From the NCBI GenBank assembly GCA_034401795.1, contig CM067367.1, forward strand, positions 55,430,384-55,494,383: a stretch of 64,000 nucleotides of DNA, given 5' to 3'. The notes beneath the pieces were generated by a model. That model did not search any database and was not told where the DNA came from. It saw nothing but the letters and a program-made list of their open reading frames with translations. The DNA is from Chaetoderma sp. LZ-2023a (Eukaryota > Mollusca > Caudofoveata > Chaetodermatida > Chaetodermatidae). Shown here piece by piece: positions 11,727 through 24,634 of this stretch; within the stretch, counting starts at the first letter, position 1; every line of letters starts with the position of its first letter. The translations under genes were made by a program, and so were the position numbers.

Positions 11727-12128
11727 GGGTAGTGTTAATATTGTAATACATATTAAGTTAATAATGCCATTAATTATGGAACACTCTAAACTCTAAAATC
11801 TGGTAATTCAGAGGTGGCTTGGTATTTGCTTCATTTCAACTCTCAATAATAAAACTGTGCAGATGGCCTAGGCTCCAGATGATGTGTCTACCATATGACT
11901 CCTTTACAGAAGGATATTTTGCCAAATTTGAATGTTGCATCTCAATTACTGTATGCAATAGTCAGAAACAACATAAAACTATATTACGGCTAGTTACATA
12001 GTTTAACTTTACACCAAATCGAAAGTGTGTTGATACTTCTTAACATGTTACTTAGTAAATAATTCTCCTTAAATCATATCTTTCAGAAATAAGTGATCGT
12101 GTGAAGTACGTTTTACATTTTCACTTAC

Positions 12129-12161
12129 GTCCTGGTGTTGTTGGCACTGTGGGTGGTCGTG
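12129..12161 (-). CDS. Pro/Thr linker mini-exon alpha (U1)
   Basis: A 33-nt phase 1-1 exon encoding about PRPPTVPTTPG. Because U2 has lost its gamma domain and last exon, the nearest upstream exon is the U2 gamma mini-exon at 13,911. Splicing the two keeps the frame and would give one long Pro/Thr linker between SRCR beta of U2 and SRCR alpha of U1. Confidence 0.75.
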
Positions 12162-13910
12162 CTAAAATAAAACAGACATGGAAAATTAACTAATAATCTG
12201 TCAGACCAAAGTTGTTCCAGTGAGTAAGACTATTTAAGTTTTAAAGACTGTGCGATAGGATGACACCTGTTATGAGTGCCTTGCGCGGCCCTCCGACAAA
12301 AATATAAGTTATACCCTTGCATTCACCTCAGCAAGAGTATTGCATCGTGGGCCTCCGTCTTAGGAACTACCTCAATACCAAATGTTGAGGATGAGGATCA
12401 CCCTAATTATCGTCCTAAACTGGCAATGAAAAAGATGGGATGAAACGTATGTGAGTCTGAATGACATAGGGATGCGCACTGTATTACGTGTTGCAGACAT
12501 GGCTAGAGGATTTTGACAGAAGTCGCCTGGGATGAATCTCTATCTTGTTAGTTATCTCTATCTGTAAGTTAGTAGGTGCCGCATTATTTTGGTGGGCCTT
12601 CTTTTGGAGCTAGACTATACTGTTCTGTTTTAGGCCCAAACACAGATGTTTATGCTGCAAATGGCTTATTCCTACCTAGGACAAGCATACAAGACAAGGT
12701 AGGAGCGTTGGATAAGCAATGTATCTATTTATGGCAGGCCGAAGAAGATAATAGTGGACTATGGTGACCTTCCTGAAAGGCATGGAGGCCTATTAGCTCT
12801 CCCAGTCACCTAAGACTTAGTCAGCTATTACGTCATTTGCCGTCACCTAAAGTTCCGAGAATGAGCCCTTTGGACTCGCTCTCTCGTAATTAATTTTTAG
12901 CTACATTAGGGTTAAACCCAATTGCTCAAAGATTCACTGCTAGGGATGTGCTACAATAATTAATGTTTTTGCAGAGAAATCCTTCTTTTGGCTTAAGAGC
13001 TATCCTATAGGGTACGAATGAAGGTACTGGGGGAGATGTATGAAACATTGCTGTTTTTATTCTAGCCATCGAGAAACCTCTGGCGATTTCAACGGTCATC
13101 TCTAACCAACCCAGTGAGGGAGTTATCAAGACAATTATAGGCCAAATGGCGGGAGTGCCGTAGAAAGACACAACTGCTTACAAAGAATTTGTAGCCCATT
13201 AAAGACTGGTGGCCAAGTATAGAAATGTGGTCCACTATGTAAATGGCATGGAGCCGTGAAAGAGACTTTACAGTAACAGTGAACGTTCTATTGAGCAGCC
13301 GTCTCTTACTACTGATATATCCTATGCGAAATATCTGAGTTTATATTACCTCTAGGGAGACGCTATTTTGCAGGTCTATTGAAAAAGTCACGGGAAACGG
13401 CCCTAGTATAAATATGTTGCCATTAAGAACAGATAGTGCATGCGTTATTGTACGTCTGTAGTATACATTGAGTGAGTGCCATAATTTCTATAAACATTAA
13501 AAAGTATGCAGTGCAGTTGGAGATTGATGTACAAATTTCTCAGTAGAAGCTAACACCTGTTAGTCATCAGTGCTGTTCGAATATATAAAATCTGATAATT
13601 CAGAAGTAATGTGTTATTTATATCCTTAATCATTCACTAATACCTGAACAGAAACGCTAGATGCACTATGATCTGTTTAGCTAACAACCCTTTTCCTGTA
13701 AATCTGTCTATGCATTGGATGTTGTCTGATTACATACTAATTTCCAGAAATATTAGAAAACTATTTCAAAGATAGTTACATAGGTTATGGTTACAACAAA
13801 TCAGAATTGCAATAATACTTCTTATGATGCTTTCTTGTAATTGATGCCCTTAATTCTTATCATTCAGAAATCCGTGATCAATGCAGGTTGAGTACAACAT
13901 AAATACTTAC
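12162..13910. other. Shortened spacer with deletion junction (U1/U2)
   Basis: Positions 12,162-13,500 match the first part of the U0/U1 spacer, and 13,505-13,579 match a later part of it. At about 13,580 the text jumps from spacer (GCTGTTCGAAT) to the sequence that follows the (TA)n tract next to SRCR gamma (AAATCTGATAATTCAG). Everything equivalent to about 3,720-6,394, including the last exon and both gamma exons, is absent. A second, smaller loss lies near 13,505. No gene seen. Confidence 0.75.
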
Positions 13911-13943
13911 GCTCTGGTGTTGTGGGCGTTGTTGGTGCTGGTG
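13911..13943 (-). CDS. Pro/Thr linker mini-exon gamma (U2)
   Basis: Identical in translation to the U1 copy (PAPTTPTTPE), with intact acceptor and donor, but its SRCR gamma partner is deleted. It remains usable as a linker because it is phase 1-1. Confidence 0.72.
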
Positions 13944-14799
13944 CTAAAATAAAACAGATATGATAAATTTAAGCAATAATGCATCAGAAAACTGCAAACA
14001 ATCATGTAACGTACATGCACATACACATGCATGCACACCCACACACATGAAAACCCGACAATATAACACACACATGCATCAAGGTCCATGCACTTCAGTC
14101 TATAATCATGGCTATGATCATAACCAAGAGTGCCATGGCAATATATGTGACCACAGTCATATATTTAATTGTTACAAATTATCAATTGACATTTAATTGG
14201 GATTCTCCCATGAAGTAATGCCTCTGTAATGGAACTGAGATAACAGACTCTACACTTACTTTGACCATTTCACCAAAAGTTTATGTAGGTATACTGCTGC
14301 CGTGTGTATTATTTTTCTAGTTATCACTACTATTCTAATTGTCTTATCATATATTACATGACTATTAACATTGCACTGAATGGCTGCATGAAATGCTATT
14401 ATACTTGTACTATTTATGAAAGCTTGATTATTTTCCACACTCATGAATATGACTAAGCAATTGTATGTGTGATTCATAACAGAATGTGAATGCTTAATCT
14501 ACTGATGATATTTGATAATGAGAATATTGCATGAGACATTGAAGGACAACCAATGGCCAGTTATTCCTTGAATGTGTGTTTTCTAATGCTAGAGTTTACA
14601 ATTTTCATCTTAGAGTGTTGGAATGTGGTGAGACTAGGCTCATTGTGCTACGCATTATTAATTCTTCAGATAATTGTCTTATTGTCCATTGTAATGTTGT
14701 AATAAGATCGAATGATTTACTCTCACTACTGACATCATTAAAATAGTGTTTGTAAGAGTTAGTACATGGATGAACTGATCATATACATTGAATACTTAC

Positions 14800-14966
14800 G
14801 AAGACATTCTACTCCTGCATCTTGATTATGAATACAGTTATGCTGTCCCCAGCCATTGTGAGCACAGTTAGTTACTGTAACCTCAAATCCAAGACACCTT
14901 ACTTCATCAAGCCAAATGGGACCAGTACCGGCTCTAAAGGAACCACCCATTCTCGCAGTTCCACCA
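14800..14966 (-). CDS. SRCR beta, exon B (U2)
   Basis: Same protein sequence as the U1 beta exon B ([20 protein letters not shown] through DAGVEC), with only silent changes seen. 167 nt, phase 2 to 1, both splice sites intact. Confidence 0.92.
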
Positions 14967-15305
14967 CTAAGCAATAAAAACCCCAAAGTATGATTAAGTT
15001 CTTCAAGTTGTGAAACATCTACCTAAATAGATCATAGCATTTATATCCTTATATGTACATTGCATTTCATGTCATGTCAACATTAGTCGGCATGTCCATG
15101 TGTCCAGCATTTAGATTTTGTATTCTAAGCTTCTCTGCAAATAATTACATGCAGACGTCTTTTATCACATAGTTAAGACAAGCATTGCTCTATAATTTTA
15201 ACACATATTGAAATATTAGAAATATTTACACTCATTCCTTTATGTCTGTTAGTCGAATCGATTGTAATTGTCACACATCTATAATTATACAGCTTATATA
15301 CATAC

Positions 15306-15468
15306 GCATATCCCAGCATTGTACATATAACTGTAGCATCATTTCCATCCCATCTGTCATCACAAACTGTACCCCAGGTACCACGGTAGTTGATTTCTAC
15401 TCGACCTTCATAGATTGTTCTTCCATCGACCAAACGGATGTCAAATATTGGATCTGTCGTAATTGTAC
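15306..15468 (-). CDS. SRCR beta, exon A (U2)
   Basis: STITTDP linker, [18 protein letters not shown], two cysteines, ending LGYA before a GTATGT donor. 163 nt, phase 1 to 2, effectively identical to U1. Confidence 0.92.
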
Positions 15469-15895
15469 CTGAATGACAACATCCGTGGACATCTTAGTGT
15501 CACAATACACATTAACTGATCAATATTGGCTTTACTGTATACTCAGTCATGGGACAAGGTATAGTCTGATAATACGAGGTAAATAGTTGTTTACATCAAA
15601 TCAATTTTCAGTAATAAAACTGTACACTAGGCTCCATATCATGAGTCTACAAAATGATATGGTTCCATTGAGCGTGTGTCCTACTTTGACTGTTGTCTTA
15701 TTTACAACTATATTACAGTAAAGATGTGCCGAAATATGATAAATCTATATTAAAGATAATTACATAATTTACCTTTACAGTAAATCACATGCATAATAAT
15801 ACTTTTTCTCATGTTTAATATTAATTAATATGTGTTAATAGTCATCCTACCGAATTCAGTTATCAATGGCAATGGAGGACAATATAAATACTTAC

Positions 15896-15928
15896 TCTCT
15901 GGTGTTGTCGGCTCTGTGGGTGGTGGCA
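15896..15928 (-). CDS. Pro/Thr linker mini-exon beta (U2)
   Basis: Identical 33-nt linker exon (PPPTEPTTPE), phase 1-1, consensus splice sites. Confidence 0.8.
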
Positions 15929-16065
15929 CTAAAATAAGATATATATAATATTAAAGCAAATATATAGCCACCTGCTGATAATTAATTTACACACACTCAC
16001 GTATACATGTACCCACTCAGGCATCCATGTTTACATGCACATATGGACAAACTCACGCATTACAT

Positions 16066-16155
<90 letters not shown>
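16066..16155. repeat. (CGCA)n(CA)n compound microsatellite (U2)
   Basis: Longer allele of the intronic tract at 8885-8942. Reading frames across it are low-complexity shadows. Confidence 0.95.
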
Positions 16156-16158
<3 letters not shown>

Positions 16159-16568
16159 CGCACATGTATGCAGGCACACATACACATGCACACACACATG
16201 CACGTACACATGTACGCACACCTGCATGCACACAATCATCAAATACATGCATGAACACACTCAGGCGTGTACACACGCATGCACAAGCCCACACACAGTT
16301 AGGCATGCACACAGACACAGACACAACACAAGAATATCCATTATTCAATATCCATTGTCTAGCATATGAGTATATCTAAGTATGTATAGATACTAATTGC
16401 ATTCCAATTTATATAGCCTGTATCAGACAGAAACGTGGCTTACTGAAGTGTGAGATTAAACCTATTACAGTGTGTATTCCATGTATTACTACAGGGCCGT
16501 GGTTTATTTTACCATCATGATGTCATCATTGCATCATGAGACTATTGCCATTAACCGTGTTCACTTAC

Positions 16569-16726
16569 CTTCACACCGCACTCCAGCATCATTATTGTGA
16601 TTGCAGTTATGGACTCCCCATCCATTATGAGTGCACAATCTTATACTTGATTCAGATCCAGCACAATTTACTTCATCCAGCCAAATAGGGCCAACTCCAG
16701 CTCCATAAAAGCCACTGACTCCTGGA
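16569..16726 (-). CDS. SRCR alpha, exon B (U2)
   Basis: [46 protein letters not shown]. 158 nt, phase 2 to 1, splice sites as in U1. Confidence 0.92.
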
Positions 16727-16926
16727 CTAAATAATATTTGGAATAATAAGTGTTAGGAAAATCTGGATGCGTCATGAATTTGCAACAAGCGATATTTAGT
16801 TTGAATAACAGCCATAAATACTTGAAGATGGATGAAGTATATACTCCTGTTGTGAGAGACCATGTTTTCAGAAAATTATTATGTGCAATTATCAATACTT
16901 GCCTATGATAATTGATTCCTATATAT

Positions 16927-17079
16927 GTGGGCATGCACAATTCAAGAAGATGCAATTTAGAAATTCCACAATCATTAAAAGCATGAAGAGATTTGACTGC
17001 AGGATTCACCACCACTTCTTGGATAACACTGTAGTATTCCCTTACATGTTTCATTGATATTCTCTGACCAAGAGTGTAC
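16927..17079 (-). other. 153-bp coding-like insert in the alpha intron (U2)
   Basis: Present here and at 38,639-38,791 but cleanly absent from U1, where CCTATATAT joins directly to ATGCTATAAATG. It is 153 bp, a multiple of three, open on the minus strand and less AT-rich than its surroundings. It would encode stretches such as MKHVREYYSVIQEVVVNP. It extends the surrounding minus-strand frame from 105 to 156 codons. I do not recognise the protein, and the flanks are not clear splice sites. It may be a captured exon fragment or chance. Confidence 0.35.
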
Positions 17080-17898
17080 ATGCTATAAATGATCAATTGT
17101 TTTATATAGGTAACTGATTTCTTTGATTTGGTCGACATAATTTTTCCAGTTTGCTCCTTCCATAATCTTTCCTCTTATATTTTGGTGTGATATGGGTTGC
17201 AGAACATGTGGTGCTAGTATTTCGGCTGTGGATGGCAAATTGCTAGACATATTTAATTTTTTGCTCCATGTCTTTTCACACAGGAATATTTCATTTTAAA
17301 AAGAATTTTTTCAAGTGAGGTATCTTAACAAATATGTATTATAGATCCAGAATTTCTGATCATCAATTAGTTTGCAATAACAATACATCAAGACAATTAA
17401 ATGACCCCAAATAATTGAATAATCTAAAATTTATTAAGATCTATAAGCTCTTCTTTCTTTTACATTCTTTAATGTACTAACAAACATATTCATATAATAA
17501 TGTATCAAACAGTGGCAATGGGGTCGGATGGGGGTAGTTGTGACAAGCAACTCAAATCCCAGTGTGATGAGGGTTGTGCAATCTTCAAAGGGAATATTTA
17601 AAATCTCCATGTCACCATATGCCATCTTTTACATTTTTCTTCTAGGGCGAATATGTACCTTCGGTTCAGTTTAAGATTTAGGCACTCAAAACATGTCTGT
17701 GAAAAATCACATATTTACTTATGGCAATGTGGTCTGGGCGGGGCTGGGACACATCTGGCCACATTTTCTATGCATATGCAATGGAAATTAATATGAAATC
17801 ATATTTCAATGCAATAGAAAAATGTAATTAATGTCACAAAAATTTGACCAACACATGAGTTTGTATTATATAAATATAGATCCGAATTATAGACCTAC

Positions 17899-18061
17899 CC
17901 AAATCCCAACATTCGACATATAACTGTGGCATCATTTCCATCCCATCTGTCATTACAAACGGTACCCCAGGTACCTAGATAGTTGATTTCTACTCGACCT
18001 TCATAGATTGTCCTTCCATTGACCAAACGGATGTCAAATATCGGATCTGGTGTAGTAGGAG
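17899..18061 (-). CDS. SRCR alpha, exon A (U2)
   Basis: PTTPDP linker, [43 protein letters not shown]. 163 nt, phase 1 to 2, GTAGGT donor. Confidence 0.92.
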
Positions 18062-18084
18062 CTGAAAAACATAATTCTGGGTAG

Positions 18085-19080
18085 TATGATGGCTAAGAAG
18101 GGCCATCGCATCGTCGCCTTGTAAAAAGGGGGATGCGCGATGCGATGTTGCGATGCCTGACACGATGATAGATGTCTAACACGATGCACGATGTGATGGG
18201 CGATGTCAGACACAATGCTCCATGTGATGCACGATGCTCGATATGATACTCGGTGTCTAACATGATACACGATGTGGTGCGCGATATCGGATGTGATGCT
18301 CTATGCGAGATCCTGATGGATGATGGGATTCACATCACATTGCTCATCGTGTAGGCCATGCGATGTATCGCATCGTCCATCATGACATCGCATCGAGCAA
18401 CGCGTCAGTCATCGAGCATCGCATTGAGCATCGTGTCAGACATTGCCCTTTGCATCGTGCATCGTGTTAAGCATCGAGCATCGCATTGATCATCATGCCA
18501 GACATCGCCCATCACATGATAGATCATGTTAGACATTGCCCATCGCATCGAGCATCATGTCAGATATCATAACATCGAATCAATCATCGCGTTAATATGA
18601 TGGCTTAGACGGTGATTGCATCATCGCCTTGTAGATTCTATGACCCTATGTATGATGCGATGTTGCGATGACTGACACAATGCTCGATGCGATGCTCGAT
18701 GTCTAACACAATGCACGACGCGATGGACGATGTCAGACACGATGCACGATGCAATATCATGATGGACGATGCGATGGAAAATGCGACGCATCACATGGCT
18801 TATATGATGGGCAATCAGATGTGCATCGCATCTTCCATCACGATATCGCATCGTCCATCTCGATATCCCATTGAGCATTATGTAAGATATCACGCATCAT
18901 ATCATGCATCGTGTTAGACATCGATCATCGCATCGCGCATCGTGTTAATCATTGAGCATCACGTCGATCATTGTGTCAGCCATCACGACATCGCTTTGAC
19001 CATCACGTCAGGCAGCACATCACATTGTGTCACACTCTTTCTACAAGGCGATGAGGCGATGGCCCATCTAATCCATCATA
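18085..19080. mobile_element. Fold-back element with satellite-like core (U2 copy)
   Basis: Same ends and alternating core as the U0 copy. The left flank is GGGTAG and the right flank reads TGGTAG, one base off, so the target duplication is still visible. Confidence 0.7.
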
Positions 19081-19482
19081 TGGTAGTGTTAATATTGTAA
19101 TACATATTAAGTTAATAATGCCATTAATTATGGAACACTCTAAACTCTAAAATCTGGTAATTCAGAGGTGGCTTGGTATTTGCTTCATTTCAACTCTCAA
19201 TAATAAAACTGCTCAGATGGCCTAGGCTCCAGATGATGTGTCTACCATATGACCCTTTTACAGAAGGAGATTTTGCCAACTTTGAATGTTGCATCTCAAT
19301 TACAGTATGCAATAGTCAGAAACAACATAAAACTATATTACGGCTAGGTACATAGTTTAACTTTACACCAAATCGAAAGTATGTTGATACTTCTTAACAT
19401 GTTACTTAGTAAATAATTCTCCTTAAATCATATCTTTCAGAAATAAGTGATCGTGTGAAGTACGTTTTCCATTTTCACTTAC

Positions 19483-19515
19483 GTCCTGGTGTTGTTGGCA
19501 CTGTGGGTGGTCGTG
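19483..19515 (-). CDS. Pro/Thr linker mini-exon alpha (U2)
   Basis: 33 nt, phase 1-1, PRPPTVPTTPG. It is the most 5' SRCR-gene exon I can identify in U2; an upstream first exon has not been found. Confidence 0.75.
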
Positions 19516-21671
19516 CTAAAATAAAACAGACATGGAAAATTAAACTAATAATCTGTCAGACCAAAGTTGTTCCAGTGAGTAAGACTATTTAAGTTTTAAA
19601 CACCGTGCGATAGGATGACACCTGTTACGAGTGCCTTGCGCGGCCCTCCGACAAAAATATAAGTTATACCCTTGCATTCACCTCAGCAAGAGTATTGCAT
19701 CGTGGGCCTTCGTCTTAGGAACTACCTCAATACCAAAGGTTGAGGATGAGGATCACCCTAATTATCGTCCTAATCTGGCAATGAAAAAGATGGGATGAAA
19801 CGTATGTGAGTCTGAATGACATAGGGATGTGCACTGTATTACGTGTTGCAGACATGGCTAGAGGATTTTGACAGAAGTCGCCTGGGATGAATCTCTATCT
19901 TGTTAGTTATCTCTATCTGTAAGTTAGTAGGTGCTGCATTATTTTGGTGGGCCTTCTTGTGGAGCTAGTCTATACTGTTATGTTTTAGGCCCAAACACAG
20001 ATGTTTATGCTGCAAATGGCTTATTCCTACCTAGGACAAGCCAGAAGCGTTGGATAAGCAATGTATCTATTTATGGCAGGACGAAGAAGATAATAGTGGA
20101 CTATGGTGACCTTCCTGAAAGGCATGGAGGCCTATTAGCTCTCCCAGTCACCTAAGACTTAGTCAGCTATTGCGTCTTTTGCCGTCACCTAAATTGCCGA
20201 GAATGAGCCCTTTGGACTCGCTCTTTCGTAATTAATTTTTAGCTACATTAGGGTTAAACCCAATTGCTCAAAGATTCACTGCCAGGGATGTGCTACAATA
20301 ATTAATGTTTTTGCAGAGAAATCCTTCTTTTGGCTTAAGAGCTATCCTATAAGGTACTAATGAAGGTACTGGGGAGATTTATGAAACATTGCTGTTTTTA
20401 TTCTGGCCATCGAGAAACCTCTGGCGATTTCAACGGTCATCTCTAACCAACCCAGTGAGGGAGTTATCAAGACAATTATAGGCCAAATGGCGGGAGTGCC
20501 GTAGAAAGACACAACTGCTCACAAAGAATTTGTAGCCCATTAAAGACTGGTGGCCAAGTATAGAAATGTGGTCCACTATGTAACTGGCATGGAGCCGTGA
20601 AAGAGACTTTACAGTAACAGTTAACGTTCTACTGAGCAGCCGTCTCTTACTACTGATATATCCTATGCAAAATATCTGAGTTTATATTACCTCTAGGGAG
20701 ACGCTATTTTGCAGGTCTATTGAAAAAGCCACGGGAAACGGCCCTAGTATAAATATGTTGCCATTAAGAACAGTTAGATCATGCGTTATTGTACGTCTGT
20801 AGTATACATTGAGTGAGTGCAATAATTTCTATAAACTTAAAAAAGTAAACATAATAGGAAACGGTTTTAGCTAAAAATGTCTGGACATGAGAGTCGCCGT
20901 TACAACTTATACAGTAAAATGACAATGAGGTCTAACTGAACAGTTGTACCTACTTGTAATTGGTGCGAAAATAAATAATAACTTTTAAGATCGCCTATTA
21001 GTCATTGGCGAGCACAATAAAATAAACAAAACGTCATGTACACATTTCTGTTAATGGCAGACCGAACAGTTCTAGCACATATTATGCATCAGTGCCATTG
21101 GAGATTGATGTACAAAGTTCTCAGTAGAAGCTAACACCTATTAGTCATCAGTGCTGTTTGAATTGAAGAAAGTCAATGAACGCCTTGGTCCATGGCGCTG
21201 CACAGGAGATGAGTTGATGAAACTTAAAATACGTAAAAGTGGTTCATATTTAAAGTCGTCTAGGACAGCGTTAATTCCTGCTTCTAGAATTATCTGAAGA
21301 GGTTTTGTTGCCGAAATGAAGCAGGAAGAGAAGAACACACGTTTGTTACTATTGGGTGTGTCCTATGGAATGTTAGTATACATATTACATATGTATACAT
21401 ATTACAAGAGGAACGGCGTCACAAGCTCAGGCACAGCGTCGAATGCAATGTTCTCAGTGAAATCGGCTTAGTACTGTATAACCCTAAGTACATAAGTTTA
21501 TTGGTGGCATTATGTGTGCTATTAATTTAATCACATTTCTATGTGGCTTGATCAAGTTGGTAAGATATCGTCAAATGGCCTGGAAACGGTCCACTGATTT
21601 AATTTAGGATGGTAATGTTCGAAAACAGCACAGTTAGTATTCCCACTCATTAGTTTGTGGAGTGTGGCATG
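19516..21671. other. Inter-unit spacer U2/U3, left part
   Basis: Matches the U0/U1 spacer closely and breaks at CATG (21,668-21,671), where the gypsy element is inserted. It continues at 32,933. No gene recognised. A small in-place duplication of a CATATTACA-containing stretch sits near 21,380-21,405. Confidence 0.7.
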
Positions 21672-24037
21672 TGTCACCGAAAATGTTTCCTTGTGATCCT
21701 TAAGAGAGCATCTCAACTTTGACGATTGCTGACTAGGGCTTGACTCTGGGAAACTGTATCTCCGTTGATGAATTAATTTGCTTCACTAAGTCCAACCGAA
21801 CCAATATCGAGTTGATGCAATAGTGATGCAAAAGAATTCAAAATTAGAATGACAGATTTAAGTGAACCAAAATGGCGACCTCAGTTTCGAAGCGACGCAA
21901 GATGGTGTCGTCGCCTTTTGGAGATTCAAGATGGCTACCTCGGATTCCTTTCTAAGTTTCAAAGTGACTTCGTAGAGAAGCGAGATGGCGGAAATGGACA
22001 GAGATCCAATATGGTGGCCAAGGTTGATACTCGGGATCAAAAGTTATGGGATGACATTACAGTGAATTTGAATGATGTCAAGTTAATACCACGAGAGATC
22101 AATCGAACCAAGATGGCAGGCTGTCAATTTACTTTTTGGATACATTTGAAGCAATCCATTGAGTTATGAAATTTAAGCTCCCATCTCAACGATGTTGGAA
22201 TGACTATGTCTTACGGAGGTATATTTGAAAATCCCATTAAAGTTTCAAAAACAATAATCTACCGAAATGGACTTAAAATGGTCAGGTAAGTCGGATGTTA
22301 CTGGAGGACAACAGAGTTGATTAATCTACACACAGAAAACAGATGACAAATATAGTTTTAAAAATATTTAATATATAATCATTTCATCTTTTAAAACGGT
22401 ATCAATTGTAAACATAGATGGTATTAAAATTAACTAACGGATGTAAATAATATTAACCTTTAAATTGATATTGCACCCAAATTGATGATTGCAGAATTTG
22501 TATTTGTACTCAGACCCCTACTGTCTTACTGGTCCAAGAGTGATACAATAAGTAATTTTGCTAGCAAAATTTAAGTTCTCGCCTTGATTTCATAACTTGT
22601 GTCATAATGAGTTGAATTGTATATGAATATGATCGACGGATAGCTTTAAAACTCAAAATAATCAGAAAATAATTGGACGAACACATTCTCTACAAAACTC
22701 CACCCATTTATGATGTTCTTTAATGACGCTCGAAATAATGTAAGCCTGATATCAATAAAATTAATTAAATAATATTATAATTAGTTTAATTATTATGAAT
22801 GGTGATTATTATTGATATGTCTTTATATAAATTGCGCTAATATTGGATTAGCACTGTCATGATGAATTAGGGTTACCTTATCTTTTATGCAACGCTGAAG
22901 ATAGTCACCTGGATTGAGTGGCTGAATCCTGATCAGGAATTAGAATAACACAGACACAGTTGTAGAGCGAAGCGTGACGTATGATGTGACGTGACCAAGT
23001 GAAGATAGACGACCGGATTGAGTGGCTGAATCCGGATCACGAACCAAGATTTTAAAATAATATGGACATAGTTGAAGAACGAAGTGTGACGTGTGTTGTG
23101 ACGTCACCAAGTGAAGATAGACGACCGGATTGAGTGGCTGAATCCGGATCACGAACCAAGATTTTAAAATAACATGGACACAGTTGAAAAACGAAGTGTG
23201 ACGTGTGTTAATCAGGTTAGACGAAGAAGATTCGATATAGATGATACTGAATTATCAAGGATATTCAATGACTGCAATGATGATTCGTTTTTAGGATACG
23301 ATCCCTGAAAGGTGCTGCGATACGGTACAGTCGGTAAGATTCTGGGACTAGAAATGAGACGAACTCGGAGTCAGCAGACGTGGCGATTGATGGTGTACGA
23401 TGAATAGTGTCTAGAGTAATAGAGGAATGTTTTTTATTTATGATGGACGTAACAGATATAATACGATGATCTGATGATAGTATTTGGCAGATCGATTACC
23501 TCAAGAATAACGTTTCCAAAGGTCCTCCATTCGATTGAATCTGTCCTAGGGCTAGCACTTGAATATTATTCCTACTTTAGATCACTGGTTACTTTTTTTT
23601 CTTTATCTATCAAACGGTGGCCCTATCAGTTACACTTCATAAAATCTTCATTTAAAAAAACCAAAAAAAATTCCTTAGAAACCACAGCCAGCCAGGTCTT
23701 GCTGGTATCACCCACTGCCCCAGGCCGCTTCGTAGTTCCCTAGCACGCTTCTCTCTGACTAATTTCCCGCCAAGAAGCATGCAGACTTCCATATATGGTG
23801 GTTGAATGACCATTCATATTTAAATGATTAATCATCCAACTATATGGAAACGACATAAAATAGTCCCAAAATATTATTGATATTGATATTGATATTATTG
23901 GCTTATGCCTTAACCGTTGATATTAGACACATCTAAATGTCAAATTTAGGCCTGTAAGTAATTTCAAATACAACCGTATCGAAATTTGATAATGATCCTG
24001 ACGTCATCAGCTTAAAGATGACGCATCTCATGTGACA
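21672..24037 (-). repeat. 3' LTR of the gypsy element
   Basis: 2366 bp, matching 30,674-32,932 along its length with scattered substitutions. It contains about 95 bp near 23,800-23,895, including GATATT repeats, that the other LTR lacks. Three tandem sub-repeats of about 113 bp lie at 22,896-23,215; one carries the palindrome TGACGTCA (23,099-23,106). Confidence 0.93.
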
Positions 24038-24059
24038 TGCCCCCCCCCCCCCCCTTAAG
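24038..24059 (-). other. Polypurine tract of the gypsy element
   Basis: Fifteen C in a row on the plus strand (a G15 purine tract on the minus strand), two bases from the inner edge of the 3' LTR. This is where plus-strand DNA priming is expected, and it confirms the minus orientation. Confidence 0.85.
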
Positions 24060-24634
24060 TTGAGAAAACGCTCACTTTCTTTTTAAGTGTGCGTTTTCAC
24101 CTTACGAAAATGATGAACTACATCTATAAGACGATTTTGGCAATATTTTGTATAATAACTAAAACAATTAAAAAAATATCAACCAAATAAAATAAACAAA
24201 AATTATTGTCAACTTAACTATTAATTTAAATTGAGAATAGCAAAATTTGCTATTTTGTGTTTTGCATTACTATGAATGCACTTTATTGTACCTATTAGTC
24301 TTATAATTGAAGTTTTACTTTTAACCCCAATTACAATCGTTTTATAAATTTATGAGAACTTTAAACGTAAATGCATTTTTTACTATATTAGGTTTTTTTT
24401 GTTTACTTTTAAAGTTTCGAAGTTATTTGACTTCCTAAACATATATATTAACCATTTATTACCCGTCATCAGTCATTTTGTCAGTGAACAATGATGATGT
24501 TTAAATGTACACAAAACAAGAACACTAACTTAATTAACTATACACAAACCTGTGTCTGTATGAATGGTTACACATAGAAGTGTTCGTCGATCCTTACCTT
24601 ACTGAATAACCGATTCGGAAATATCACTCAGGAT

